A DNA stretch of 64,000 nt from Methanosarcina barkeri MS (GTDB taxonomy: Archaea; Halobacteriota; Methanosarcinia; Methanosarcinales; Methanosarcinaceae), in contig NZ_CP009528.1 in the NCBI RefSeq assembly GCF_000970025.1, positions 1,909,168 to 1,973,167 on the forward strand, in the 5' to 3' direction. Positions 8,167 to 17,288 of this stretch are shown piece by piece. The notes under the pieces were generated by a model, which searched no databases, was not told where the DNA came from, and saw only the letters and a program-made list of their open reading frames with translations. The translations under genes and the position numbers were made by a program. Each line of letters starts with the position of its first letter. Position 1 is the first letter of the stretch.

Positions 8167-8946
8167 GTGGCAAATAAGATCAAGCTCGGGCATGTACATT
8201 TGAGCGGCTGTACCGGCTGCCTTGTGTCCGTGGCCGATAACTATCAGGGCTTTCTCAAAATCCTGGATGACTATGCCGACCTCGTATACTGCCTCACTCT
8301 TGCTGACGTTCGGCATATCCCGGAGATGGACGTGGCACTCGTCGAGGGATCGGTCTGCATACAGGACCGTGAATCGGTAGAGGATATAAAGGAGACACGG
8401 AAGAAGTCCAGAATCGTGGTGGCCCTCGGCTCCTGCGCGAGCTATGGTAATATCACCAGGTTCTGCCGCGGAGGACAGCATAATCAGCCACAGCACGAGT
8501 CTTACCTCCCAATAGGAGATCTAATTGACGTGGATGTTTACATTCCAGGATGTCCCCCGAGCCCGGAGCTTATAAGGAACGTTGCTATCATGGCGTATCT
8601 GCTCCTTGAAGGGAACGAGGAACAGAAAGCCCTTGCGGGCAGGTACTTAAAGCCTCTTATGGACCTTGCGAAGCGCGGCACGACCAGATGTTTCTGCGAT
8701 CTGATGAACGACGTGATTAACCAGGGCCTTTGCATAGGTTGTGGCATTTGCGCTGCATCCTGTCCAGTGCGGGCGATCGCGCACGAGTTCGGGAAGCCGC
8801 AGGGTGACCTTAACCTCTGCATCAAGTGCGGCTCCTGCTATGGTGCCTGTCCAAGGTCGTTCTTCAACCCTGATGTGATTTCTGAATTCGAGAGCATCAA
8901 CGAGATAATTGCTGGAGCGCTTAAGGAAGGTGAGAAGGATGATTGA
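8167..8946 (+). CDS. freG: Coenzyme F420-reducing hydrogenase, gamma (small) subunit
   Basis: The small subunit carries the proximal cluster ligands (HLSGCTGCLVS near the N-terminus, GSCASYG, IPGCPPSPE) and two C-terminal ferredoxin motifs, CIGCGICAASCP and CIKCGSCYGACP. I chose GTG 8167 because AAAGGAGG lies 8-9 nt upstream and the product then starts MANKIKLGHVH like FrhG. An in-frame ATG at 8122 has no ribosome site and would add 15 unusual residues. It passes electrons from the NiFe site in FreA to FreB. Its 3' end overlaps freB by 8 bp. Product is about 259 residues. Confidence 0.94.
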   Translation: MANKIKLGHVHLSGCTGCLVSVADNYQGFLKILDDYADLVYCLTLADVRHIPEMDVALVEGSVCIQDRESVEDIKETRKKSRIVVALGSCASYGNITRFCRGGQHNQPQHESYLPIGDLIDVDVYIPGCPPSPELIRNVAIMAYLLLEGNEEQKALAGRYLKPLMDLAKRGTTRCFCDLMNDVINQGLCIGCGICAASCPVRAIAHEFGKPQGDLNLCIKCGSCYGACPRSFFNPDVISEFESINEIIAGALKEGEKDD

Positions 8947-9814
8947 AGATCCGTATCTCGGCAAATACGTGACATGCGTTTCGGCACGGAGCACGGATAA
9001 GGAGATTCTCAAGAAAGCACAGGACGGCGGCATAGCCACCGCCCTCATGGTTTATGCACTCGAGCAGGGGATCATCGATGGGGCTATTGTAGCAGGCAAG
9101 GGTGATCTGCCATGGAAGCCGAGGCCGTTTGTTGCGATGAGCCGTGAGGATATCCTCAAGGCACAGAGGGCGAAGTACAACATCAGCCCCCAGGTTTCCT
9201 GGCTCAAGGAGGCAACTCGGTCTTTTGGCCTTGACAAAGTAGGGGTCACCGGCGTCTGCTGCCAGATGCAGGCGGTCAGGAAGGCTCAGCTCTATCCCAT
9301 CAACATGAGGGATGTCCCCGGCAAGGTTGCCTTCGCAGTAGGGCTCTTCTGCATGGTGAACTTCCCATACGATTCCATACAGGCCCTTGTTGAAGACCAC
9401 GCAAACAAGAGCTTCAGCTCCGTGAAGAAGATGGAGTTTGGGAAGGGAAAGTTCTTTGTCCACACCGAGCGCGGAAACGTCTCCACTGTGCCTCTTAAAG
9501 AGACTCATAAGTACGAGCAGTCAGGTTGCCACGTCTGCCTCGATTACGTTTCCAATCTTGCTGACATATCGACCGGCTCGGTCGGAAGTCCAGACGGTTG
9601 GTCCACAGTCTTCATCCGCACAAAGGTAGGGAACGAGATCTGGTCTAAAGCAGTCGCTGAGGGCTTGTTCGAGACAAAGCCTATCGAAGAAGTCAAACCC
9701 GGTCTTGGGCTCGTCATGAAGCTCGCGAAGGAGAAAATCGACAAGAATAGGAAGACGCTCGAGGAGCGCAGAAATTTTGGGGTTAATAAGGCGTTAAGGG
9801 ATCCTTACGCCTGA
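8939..9814 (+). CDS. freB: Coenzyme F420-reducing hydrogenase, beta subunit (F420/FAD-binding)
   Basis: FrhB-family flavoprotein that transfers electrons from the FreG clusters through FAD to F420. The start is ATG 8939 (MIEDPYLGKYV) inside the end of freG, with GGAAGGTGAG upstream; a more upstream ATG at 8909 would only add freG-frame sequence. GVCCQMQ (about residue 105) and GCHVCLDY (about 195), with Asp-rich DYVSNLADIS after it, are the conserved cluster and flavin region. The protein is 291 residues, ends FGVNKALRDPYA, and is the last gene of the operon. Scraps resembling this 3' end recur at 12801, 14933 and 17341. Confidence 0.94.
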   Translation: MIEDPYLGKYVTCVSARSTDKEILKKAQDGGIATALMVYALEQGIIDGAIVAGKGDLPWKPRPFVAMSREDILKAQRAKYNISPQVSWLKEATRSFGLDKVGVTGVCCQMQAVRKAQLYPINMRDVPGKVAFAVGLFCMVNFPYDSIQALVEDHANKSFSSVKKMEFGKGKFFVHTERGNVSTVPLKETHKYEQSGCHVCLDYVSNLADISTGSVGSPDGWSTVFIRTKVGNEIWSKAVAEGLFETKPIEEVKPGLGLVMKLAKEKIDKNRKTLEERRNFGVNKALRDPYA

Positions 9815-10511
9815 ATTTTTCTTATTTTCATCAACTAATTGCACTGAAGGATAATCAAGGAGCTATATAGTCTGCGGGGCAAGGGTAAAATCTCAGTAAT
9901 ATTAGTAATTGAGACATAATCAAAAGAGAAAGTAAAAATGAATACTTTTTTAGATTTTAAATGCTTTTGTCCAACAAGATTTATTATATGGAGATCTGTA
10001 ATTAGAACTTACTGAAATTTTACATAATACGACAACTGCATACTCAAATGGGATAAGTATGCTGGGAGAACAAAGCTTTGAATATGACTTTTCAAACGAC
10101 GAACGTTCTGAGACTATAGAATTTCCTTTTCCAATGTTCATGAGTGAACTGAACCTCAGATGGAATGGAAATAGTAGTTAGGTGGACAGTTCAAATGAGG
10201 AAATAATAATCAACATAAAAAATAAGAAGTGTAGGGGCTTAATAGAAAGATTAGTACCTTTATTAAAAAAGACAGAAATGGATATCATTTTAGTAATTCT
10301 CTAAATAAAATTAATAAATTCTATGAATGAGATACGTTTCAAGCTTGTCCAAAAGATTTCCCACTATTTATATTCTAATGAGAAATTTAGTAAAATTTAT
10401 GAAAAAGAAATTGATTGAAGAATATGAATTTTTTAGCCACCGTCGAACCTATAAAATATCCACCCCTGTGACTTGGCGGTGTCTTCTGTTTCCTTATCCA
10501 AGGAACTGAAT
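9815..10511. other. Intergenic region after freB, with decayed coding traces
   Basis: About 700 bp, AT-rich. Apart from the possible broken ORF at 10002-10304 and a continuation in the same frame to about 10416 (NEIRFKLVQKISHYLYSNEK), nothing recognisable. No clear terminator is seen. Confidence 0.5.
10002..10304 (+). pseudogene. Possible remnant ORF with an in-frame TAG
   Basis: The frame from about 10002 reads LELTEILHNTTTAYSNGI, then SMLGEQSFEYDFSNDE with an ATG at 10059. It meets TAG at 10179 and continues open for 40 more codons to TAA 10302. It has a protein-like composition but no start with a ribosome site and no family I recognise. Methanosarcina can read TAG as pyrrolysine, but decay of an old gene is the simpler reading. 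Confidence 0.25.
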
Positions 10512-11303
10512 TTAATATTTAATGTTATTCCAATTTGCTTTCACTCGAGTTTTTAATCCACATCCGGTTCCATGCATGAAATCATCTAATCTGAAATTAT
10601 ATAAAATACAAAAGGCTTCAACGAATTCTTTTTCAGTTTGCCAAGGCCATTTTTTATATAGGAGATGATCTGGATTCTGCCAAGGCCATAACCTACATCG
10701 AGGATCAGCAGGTCTTTCAGTGATTAAAATGTGGTTGCCAATTGCTTTTCTTCTATGCAAGACTTTTTCACAGATTCTACCAGAATAAATCCTTCTTGTA
10801 ATATGTTCACAAGCTCGCATATCTTGGCCGCAAATATTGCATGTAATCTTTTCAACTAAAACACCTGGACTTAGGTATAAACCATGTCCATATTCTTTAT
10901 CTATATCTTGGCATAGTGATCTAATGTCATCAAATATCCAATCTAGATTCTCTATATTAATATATGAGTTCATAAATGAAGAAGTGTATTCTAAGCGCTC
11001 TTTACAGTCCCAAATTTCAAACCATATTTGATCCACTAATTCAGGAAATCTTATCCAATCTAAAGATATTGTCATTTGCTTTAAATTAGCAAAATTTTGT
11101 ATGCCACGAAAAAAGATACCACATAATAGTACATCGTTTATATCTTCAAATTCACCTGTATTTTCTTCATAAAGAATACTTTGACACATTTCAACGAAAT
11201 ATCGTGCTTTTGATATTGCTTTTGCCAGTTCATTAGATTTAATGTATGATACACATTGCGAATAAGTGGATATTGCGGCTCCATTTAAAGTATATTTAAC
11301 CAT
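10512..11303 (-). CDS. Hypothetical protein with a Cys/His cluster
   Basis: 263 residues, soluble and helical in the first half. At about residues 155-170 it has CNICGQDMRACEH, a C-x2-C-x6-C-x-H pattern that could bind zinc. After it come a conserved-looking IYSGRIC and ERPADPRCRLWP. I do not recognise the family. Its ATG lies 3 bp after the stop of the gene at 11307-11798, so the two form one transcription unit. Codon use is AT-rich compared with the fre genes, consistent with acquired DNA. Function unknown; no membrane segment or nuclease motif is visible. Confidence 0.7.
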   Translation of the reverse strand: MVKYTLNGAAISTYSQCVSYIKSNELAKAISKARYFVEMCQSILYEENTGEFEDINDVLLCGIFFRGIQNFANLKQMTISLDWIRFPELVDQIWFEIWDCKERLEYTSSFMNSYINIENLDWIFDDIRSLCQDIDKEYGHGLYLSPGVLVEKITCNICGQDMRACEHITRRIYSGRICEKVLHRRKAIGNHILITERPADPRCRLWPWQNPDHLLYKKWPWQTEKEFVEAFCILYNFRLDDFMHGTGCGLKTRVKANWNNIKY

Positions 11304-11306
11304 AAA

Positions 11307-11798
11307 TTACTCCCATCTTTTTGATTCTTCTTCCAAGCGCTCTTTCAAAGTTTTAACATCACATTCATATTTAATTTTTTTACCTTTCTCGAATCGAATA
11401 TCAACATGGATAGTCTTTTCTTGGAATGCATATTTTTGAATTATTTTTTTTTCTGAATCTCTGTCATTTACTTTTCCTTTAAGCCAGTCATATATAGCAC
11501 AAGCTAAAATTGGAACTACAAAATTATCCCGAACCCATATTAATCCAAGATATATGTCACATGACTTTCGCTCATACGTCTCGGAATCAATACCTAAATC
11601 ATAAGAATTAGCACATTTAATTCCACTTTGTTTGAGTATCTTACTTAAATCAGATGTATAATCGGCATCATATAGATTCTCTTTTGAATCACTTTCAAAA
11701 TTTTCAGGGAGACATAATATTTGATAATCCTTACATTTTAGTAGATCTATTCCTCTGTTTAATAGTATTTCTTCTTCAGAAAGATTTTCGACACACAT
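11307..11798 (-). CDS. Hypothetical protein, first gene of a two-gene unit
   Basis: 163 residues, acidic N-terminus and a basic, helical C-terminus (YECDVKTLKERLEEESKRWE). A central hydrophobic strand region (IYLGLIWVRDNFVVPILACAIYDWL) is too mixed for a clear membrane helix. Several Cys are scattered without a metal-site pattern. It is translated just ahead of the Cys/His protein at 10512, and its stop is 3 bp from that start, so they probably act together. No known family is recognised. A TATA-like AT-rich stretch lies around 11800-11830. Confidence 0.65.
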   Translation of the reverse strand: MCVENLSEEEILLNRGIDLLKCKDYQILCLPENFESDSKENLYDADYTSDLSKILKQSGIKCANSYDLGIDSETYERKSCDIYLGLIWVRDNFVVPILACAIYDWLKGKVNDRDSEKKIIQKYAFQEKTIHVDIRFEKGKKIKYECDVKTLKERLEEESKRWE

Positions 11799-11906
11799 CT
11801 ATATCACCTAAATAATCATTTAAATGTTGCAATCAAGGTTCTACTATAAAATCTATATGATGAAGTATCTAAATATTGCTTGATTTCTTATAACAGGCAA
11901 CTCTCA

Positions 11907-12122
11907 TTACATAAAAATTTGTATTATGATATAGGCAACAATAAACAAAATAAGCACAATAACACTATATAGTTCCAGATCTGATCCAAGCACAGTTTTG
12001 AAATAAGCAAAATAAAGAAACAAACAAATTAGAGAGAATGCAATTCTGAACATTGCGAATGCATAGAAATATTTCTGCTTTCTAAGTGCAGAATATAAAT
12101 TAACATTGCTTTGTTGAAGCAT
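11907..12122 (-). CDS. Small membrane protein
   Basis: About 71 residues from ATG 12122, which follows AGTGGAAAT; a TTG 16 codons upstream is also in frame. Two hydrophobic helices (around FAMFRIAFSLICLFLYFAYF and YSVIVLILFIVAYIII) are joined by a short acidic loop. It lies on the same strand 110 bp upstream of the two-gene hypothetical unit and could belong to it. No family recognised. Confidence 0.5.
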   Translation of the reverse strand: MLQQSNVNLYSALRKQKYFYAFAMFRIAFSLICLFLYFAYFKTVLGSDLELYSVIVLILFIVAYIIIQIFM

Positions 12123-12768
12123 ATTTCCACTTTTAAAAATGATTGAATAACCATTTAGTGATATCACCAAGATAAATCGAAATCTAGTGAAAAAGTAAAA
12201 ATGAGTACAATCAAAATAATTATTATATGTTTAAACTATATATTTGTTTATCTTTCAAAAACTCAAATTTGTATTTTGTAATAAAAATTTCCATAAACCC
12301 TAATCTTTCCTTTGTATAGAGATAGTATATGTTAGAACAGTCATCAGTTTTGATATTAACTCTTCTACCCATCGGAGAAAACTGATATCACGATAGATCT
12401 GAAAAATTTGGTGAATAAAAACACAGTCAAGTGAACAGATTTAAACAGAGAACAAAGGTCGATTTGTTTGATGGTAAGTGTTTTGGGTAACAACCTATAG
12501 ACTATCGTCGCTTATACAAGCTGTAATTCAATATTTTCAAGTGAAGATTGCCAGCAAGGTCAGAACAAATACTCAAAATAGGGAGTTCAGAGTAACGATG
12601 AGTTCTAAATTTTTTCATCGGATATAGTAAGTTAAAGTAGTATATTTTTCATAGAGTCAAGAGAAAAGAAAAAAGATAAGACATGTTTTTTAGCGACTTA
12701 AAAAATACAACTTCTTATGAATTTATATATTATCTAAAAACCTTAAATACCGCCCGATATCTGCTCCC

Positions 12769-12917
12769 TTCGTGAGCATGCGGGCAGGAGGAAGTTTTCA
12801 GATGAATTTAAAAAAGAAATTTGACAACTCTTTTGGCGTAAATAAGGTGCTTTGGAATCCTAAGCCTGAAACCCACTTTTTTAATCATCGAAATTGCTCG
12901 CTTTATCCACGCTGAAT
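12769..12917 (+). repeat. Hairpin plus small ORF resembling the freB 3' end (copy A)
   Basis: A stem (CGCCCG...CGGGC outer, TGCTC/GAGCA inner) is followed by GGAGGAAG and ATG 12801, which opens a 38-codon ORF, MNLKKKFDNSFGVNKVLWNP. The FGVNK-x-L-x-x-P core and the downstream bases match the end of freB at 9776-9830. Copies B (17289) and C (14933) are related. It looks like a repeated scrap of an frhB-type 3' end with its own leader. Confidence 0.5.
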
Positions 12918-13139
12918 AAGGGGATGGGCATGTTCTTATCCCCAAGATGCTTTCACAGAAAGCGCATTGAAAACCGACACTGAGATAATCGGCTACATGT
13001 GTTTCACATCTTTTATATTGCTAACATTTAAACTTAATATTTAAAATCAGTGTGTATTTTAGAAATAGGTTATAATTTCGACATGAAAGCGACAATTTTT
13101 TATAATTTGAAAAGTTTGAAACCGATGAACATAATTTGG

Positions 13140-13305
13140 ACATTTAATGGAACCTGGTGAAAATTGAATGATATCGTTTTTTGGTTCTAAATACACCATG
13201 TAGTTGCTTTTACCCCCTGACACGAAAGTGGAATAAATTCATATCTAAGTGAAAATCAATAACGGAAAATTATGAATATGAGAAAATTTACTGCGGAAAA
13301 CAGGT
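13140..13305. repeat. Roughly 165-bp dispersed repeat, copy 1
   Basis: Shares GGTGAAAATTGAATGATATC, TACTGCGGAAA and several intermediate blocks in the same order with 52945-53115, at roughly 80 percent by eye. Neither copy is coding. Family unnamed to me. Confidence 0.65.
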
Positions 13306-13384
13306 GATAGCGGGTTAATGACTCATAGAATAAGTTTTTAATGCCGAATTTTAGTTTGAGAACCTCTTAGAGGTGAAGTAGATT

Positions 13385-14125
13385 ATGGAAACAGAAAATG
13401 ATGAAAATTTAACTAAGAAATTAAGTATAAAAAAGGTGCTATTCAATATTTTATTTGTTTCTTTTACAATTTTAGTATTAGGATTTGTTATAAATTACAA
13501 ATATGCAGTGGGATATATATTTATTCTTGTTATTCATGAATTCGGTCATTATATTACAGCAAAATTTTTAAAAGTAAGTATTGCTTTTGGAGGATTTACT
13601 CCTGTTGGAGCATATATAATTCATGAAAATCCTAAAAATTGTAAAGAAAATGCACTTATTGCAATGGGAGGGCCGTTATTTGGAGGCTTACTTGGGCTCA
13701 TTTACTACATAGTTTATTATGTTACAGGGGATAATATATTTTTAGTATTAACTTTTACTTCAATAATTCTAAATTTAGGAAATTTAATACCTGTAAGCCC
13801 TCTTGATGGCGGACAGATAGCTGAAGCAATCTCTCCTATTCTATGCTATATCGGATTTCCATTTTTAATATATTTGTTTACATTATCAAACAGATTAAAA
13901 AGTAAGATATTATTGCTTTTTATTATGGTAGCAGGTATTTATCAAACATATAATTTTACTATAAAATATAAAACTGATTCTTATTACAAGCTGGATAAAC
14001 CTATTAAAATAAAATTTATAATTATATATGGCATGTTGATTTTATCTTTAGCAATCAGTGCAATATACCTTTATAATTCGTTTGATTTTAAAGATATATG
14101 TCATAGCATTGTTAGATTTAAATAA
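13385..14125 (+). CDS. M50 (site-2 protease) family membrane metallopeptidase
   Basis: 246 residues with about six membrane helices. The zinc motif HEFGH is at residues 51-55 in a helix after a hydrophobic stretch, and the second motif NLIPVSPLDGGQ supplies the Asp ligand near residue 141. GGPLFGG lies between them. Proteases of this type cut membrane-bound substrates such as anti-sigma factors or regulators; the archaeal target is unknown. It has no PDZ or CBS domain. ATG 13385 follows GAGGTGAAG. It stands alone, with long gene-poor DNA on both sides, and is AT-rich. Family firm, substrate unknown. Confidence 0.85.
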   Translation: METENDENLTKKLSIKKVLFNILFVSFTILVLGFVINYKYAVGYIFILVIHEFGHYITAKFLKVSIAFGGFTPVGAYIIHENPKNCKENALIAMGGPLFGGLLGLIYYIVYYVTGDNIFLVLTFTSIILNLGNLIPVSPLDGGQIAEAISPILCYIGFPFLIYLFTLSNRLKSKILLLFIMVAGIYQTYNFTIKYKTDSYYKLDKPIKIKFIIIYGMLILSLAISAIYLYNSFDFKDICHSIVRFK

Positions 14126-14203
14126 TTATATACAAATTAAAAATTATAAAATGTCATAGCATTGTTAAATTTAAATAATTATATATAAATTAAAAATTAT
14201 AAA
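14098..14203. repeat. 53-bp tandem duplication at the 3' end of the M50 gene
   Basis: The last nine codons of the protease gene and the next 25 bp (ATGTCATAGCATTGTTAGAT and following) are repeated once at 14151 with two or three differences. The duplication includes the stop codon, so the protein is not altered. Confidence 0.9.
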
Positions 14204-14790
14204 TGGGCAAGTCTGTATATAAGTTCTTCATTGCATTTCAACATAATATTAAAATATAGCCTATATTTGATAGCTATAACAAAAGGAAACGAATAATGAT
14301 TATTTCCTTTCAAGAAATTCTATGAATAAATCTAAATTTTGCTCTTTCATTTGAATACAAAAATCATTATTTTTATCTATATTTTTGTACTGTTAGTACA
14401 AGGTATTTAAGTGACTATGCATTGTTGATTTTACCAATTTATACCACTGTGCATAATCTTGAATTCTGTTTACAGACATAGGGCACAATAGCAAAGTTAA
14501 ACAAAATCCTGCTTCTGCACCCGGATAAATTACAAAAGGTACAAAAGGGAAATTTCTACATGCTTGCAGCTATCGTATATTCTGCATTTTGAGTTTATCA
14601 ATAATGGGCACTATCCGACGATTGCTTTATAGCATCCTTAAAGCTCTGATTTTACCGCATTCGATTTTAAAATATTCGCACTTTCTTTATCTACATTTTT
14701 TAGGATTTTCTCAGACTCTTTTCTACGAAAATCAATAATATGAATTTTGCAGCAACTTGCATTACATGATTCCGGACAGTTATAATGTTT

Positions 14791-14920
14791 GAGCCTGTCC
14801 CAAAACCTATTTTATTCTAAATCATCATGAATTTACAGGATCATTTTAGTGATTAAGTATTCAATTGATTGCTCCAAATACGAGATTCAAAAATCAAATT
14901 TTGAGTTTTGGGATAGGCTC
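14791..14920. mobile_element. MITE-like element
   Basis: GAGCCTGTCCCAAAAC at the left and GTTTTGGGATAGGCTC at the right are inverted repeats with one mismatch over 16 bp. The 130-bp interior is AT-rich and non-coding. The ends resemble the elements at 1269 and 32863. Confidence 0.75.
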
Positions 14921-14932
14921 GATAGTTAATAA

Positions 14933-15020
14933 AAAGATATTTGATAATTCCTTCAGAGTTAATAAGGCGCTGCTGGATCTTTACACCTAAAACTCTCCTA
15001 TTTTTCACCGTTGAAATTAT
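14933..15020 (+). repeat. freB-tail scrap, copy C
   Basis: Reads KKIFDNSFRVNKALLDLYT then a stop. The downstream bases (CTATTTTTCACCGTTGAAATT) can be aligned with copy A and with the region after freB. It has no hairpin leader, probably because the MITE at 14791-14920 interrupts that side. Confidence 0.5.
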
Positions 15021-15090
15021 TAGCGTTATATCCGTGTATGACAGACTAAACAAATGTCTTTGCAATAAAAGTTTAATTTCAAGACACCCT

Positions 15091-15528
15091 CTAAGCTGGT
15101 TTACGATAGCAGTTTATTACTAATATACTCAGAGTTATGAATAAATACGGAAAGATAGATTCCCATATAGATGCAATACTTGCACTTATAATAAAAAAAA
15201 TAGGATTGGTAAACCAGAAATTATTACACCATGATTTGGTATAGGGATTGAAAAACCATGAACTATTATAAATATTGTACAAATTATATAAGAATAGCGG
15301 GATAAACAAAGCAAAATACAATTTTAAGTAACTCGATTTACTCATACAGTGTCTTTCTTTTCTTGTCATCCTACAGTATAAATATAAACCAAATAATACA
15401 AATAATGCTACAATGACAATGTAAACAACCGGTATCCCATATAATGTTACAACATGACTCGAAACTACTACTCCTTTTCCTACTACTTCTCCTGTGCCAG
15501 AGCCAATGATTGCACTTTCATTGTTCAC
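15091..15528 (-). CDS. Hypothetical membrane protein
   Basis: 145 residues with about four hydrophobic segments (29-49, 67-85, 108-120, 124-140) and a Gly/Val-rich N-terminus (SGTGEVVGKGVVVSS). Cys and Tyr are common in the loops. No family recognised. It stands alone and there is no clear ribosome site before the ATG. The even spread of hydrophobic segments favours a real membrane protein over a chance frame. Confidence 0.5.
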   Translation of the reverse strand: MNNESAIIGSGTGEVVGKGVVVSSHVVTLYGIPVVYIVIVALFVLFGLYLYCRMTRKERHCMSKSSYLKLYFALFIPLFLYNLYNIYNSSWFFNPYTKSWCNNFWFTNPIFFIISASIASIWESIFPYLFITLSILVINCYRKPA

Positions 15529-15597
15529 ATTTCTATATATGTTTTAAAAAGTTAAAAGATTTTTTATTTCACCCAGCACCCTTGGACTTGATAAACC

Positions 15598-15870
15598 TTA
15601 TTTTATCTCCAGTGGAGAAATGAGATTTAGAAATCCGTAATCATCGTCTGTCTCTGATCCCTCTCCCTTATTCTTGAAACCCTCAGTTGAGCTGATAGCT
15701 ATATAATATGTCTGCAGCAGTAACCATCTTATTGCCTGGTTGAGGAATTTGATCAGTCTTATTACATGCTCTCTTATTGAAGACAGTATGAACCGGAAAA
15801 CAATAGAAATAATCAAAGAGGTGAAATAATCAAAGAGGCAAATAGTCAAACTAAACATCCAGTACTGCAT
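15598..15870 (-). pseudogene. Doubtful ORF with an acidic tail
   Basis: A 90-codon frame: hydrophobic N-terminal half, then FLNQAIRWLLLQTYYIAISSTEG and an acidic end (GEGSETDDDYGFL). The second half looks more like real protein than the first, so this may be the end of an older gene. No family, no ribosome site. Kept with low confidence. Confidence 0.25.
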
Positions 15871-15891
15871 TATAAGAGGTAATGGGGAATT

Positions 15892-16617
15892 ATGATTATG
15901 GCAGTCAATGAGAAAGAAATGAGGATTAAGATAATCAAAGACGGACCGTATCGGGTTACAGGTGGAGTGCCGCTTTTAGAACAGGTAATTGTCACCGATG
16001 ACGCCGGTCACACAAGAGAATTAATTGATATAAAGGAATACCCCCGGCGGGAATCCTATATTTTATGCCGCTGTGGCTCATCCGAAAACAAGCCCTTCTG
16101 TGATGGTACCCACCGCAAGATCGGTTTTGACGGTAGTGAAACAGCTAGCAGAAAGTCTTACCTGGAAAAAGCGGAAACGTTTGAAGGTCCTGATCTAAAA
16201 CTCACCGATGCCTACGAGCTCTGCGATCATTCACGTTTCTGCCAGCGGGCTGGCGGAATAAGGAATCTCATGCAAAACTCAGACGACCCGGAAGCCAGAA
16301 AAACCGCAATAGAAGAAGCCATGATCTGCCCGTCGGGACGGCTGGTCCTGTGGGACAAGAAGACAGGCAAACCCTTTGAAAAAGAATTTGAACCATCTAT
16401 TGTACTGGTTCACGACAAACAAAAAAATTGTGAAGGCCCCCTCTGGGTTCGAGGTGGGATCCCCATTGAATCTGCAGATGGCAGCCTGTACGAATCCCGA
16501 AACAGAGTAACCCTCTGCCGCTGCGGGAAGTCGGAAAACAAGCCCTACTGTGACGGCAGCCACTGGATGACCAGCCAGCAGAAGCTCGAGTTCAGGAAGA
16601 AGTGGGGCCTGAAATGA
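15892..16617 (+). CDS. Two-CDGSH iron-sulfur protein with a central Fe-S domain
   Basis: 241 residues. Two CDGSH-type [2Fe-2S] sites with 3Cys-1His ligands are visible: C59, C61, C70, H74 (CRCGSSENKPFCDGTH) and a second near residues 206-221 (CRCGKSENKPYCDGSH). Between them is a domain with CDHSRFCQRAGG and ICPSGRL, like the divergent Fer4 domain often fused to CDGSH proteins. A role in redox or Fe-S sensing is likely but undefined. The start is ATG 15892 or the in-frame ATG at 15898, after GGGG. GC content is higher than in its neighbours, suggesting a separate history. A 17-bp tandem repeat starts at the stop codon. Confidence 0.88.
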   Translation: MIMAVNEKEMRIKIIKDGPYRVTGGVPLLEQVIVTDDAGHTRELIDIKEYPRRESYILCRCGSSENKPFCDGTHRKIGFDGSETASRKSYLEKAETFEGPDLKLTDAYELCDHSRFCQRAGGIRNLMQNSDDPEARKTAIEEAMICPSGRLVLWDKKTGKPFEKEFEPSIVLVHDKQKNCEGPLWVRGGIPIESADGSLYESRNRVTLCRCGKSENKPYCDGSHWMTSQQKLEFRKKWGLK

Positions 16618-16700
16618 TTGAGTTCTTTGATTGATTGAGTTCTTTGATTGATTGAGTTCTTTGATTGATTGAGTTCTTTGATTGATTGAGTTCTTTGGTT
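16617..16700. repeat. 17-bp tandem repeat after the CDGSH gene
   Basis: ATTGATTGAGTTCTTTG is repeated four times after a partial unit that overlaps the stop codon. The pattern (minisatellite at a stop codon) is the same as at 2436, 14098 and 58041. Confidence 0.9.
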
Positions 16701-16946
16701 TATAGAGATTCTTAACTTGTGGAAATAGTAATCTCGCATAACAATCAGGCAATCCAAAAGCCAAAATGAAAACAATCAATGGGCGATTCCGCGATAAAAA
16801 ATAGAGAATTCGAGGATAGCCTTCTTTATTTCAATATATCCTCGAACTCCTTTTGTCTCTACAGATGCTGTCAAAGTCTCGATGCTGTTAAAGTCTCATC
16901 AGTCTGCACAAGCTCAGAGGAATATTTTCATTTACCAGCAAGTGCA

Positions 16947-17252
16947 TCAGTCTACTTTATGAGAAATATTTACAGGATAACCCCTTTCTGTCCTGAGTAA
17001 ATAGCTCGCATACATCCAAAACGCTTGAATATTCTCATGAGCCAGGCCAAGATAGTTCCGAAGGATTTCCGACTCAGTTCTCATGAAACAGCAGGTTGGT
17101 AATAAACTATGCTGCATGGAGTTTACCTTTAATCCTTTGATAATAGGTTTGCCTGTAAGGACTGCGGAGTCAATAACGATATTTTCTCTCCAGTTCTTAG
17201 ATCTCACCAATGCTTTTTTGATACACAAACTGAACGAATTGTGAATTTCCAA
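16947..17252 (-). pseudogene. Degenerate DUF433-type antitoxin-like gene
   Basis: The 101-codon frame contains two stretches typical of DUF433 proteins: ENIVIDSAVLTGKPIIKG (expected ...GKPxIKGTRI) and ESEILRNYLGLAHENIQA followed by YASYLLRTER (expected EEILxxYPxLxxEDIxAAL). The region between them (SMQHSLLPTCCFM) does not fit and suggests a double frameshift. DUF433 proteins are small helix-turn-helix proteins, often partners of VapC-like toxins; no toxin gene is adjacent. The N-terminal 15 residues may be out of frame too. Family by motif, broken state by inference. Confidence 0.55.
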
Positions 17253-17288
17253 ATTGCAGATTCTACTTTTCTTCTTTTTTGTCAGTGA

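Larger units (their letters stand above)
12171..13384. other. Gene-poor region with two dispersed repeats
   Basis: 1.2 kb without a normal-sized gene. It holds the hairpin and freB-tail element at about 12769-12917 and a roughly 165-bp repeat at 13140-13305 that recurs at 52945-53115. I see nothing else. Confidence 0.6.
14206..15090. other. Gene-poor region
   Basis: About 880 bp. It contains the MITE at 14791-14920 and copy C of the freB-tail scrap right after it. No other gene, RNA or terminator is recognised. Confidence 0.5.
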
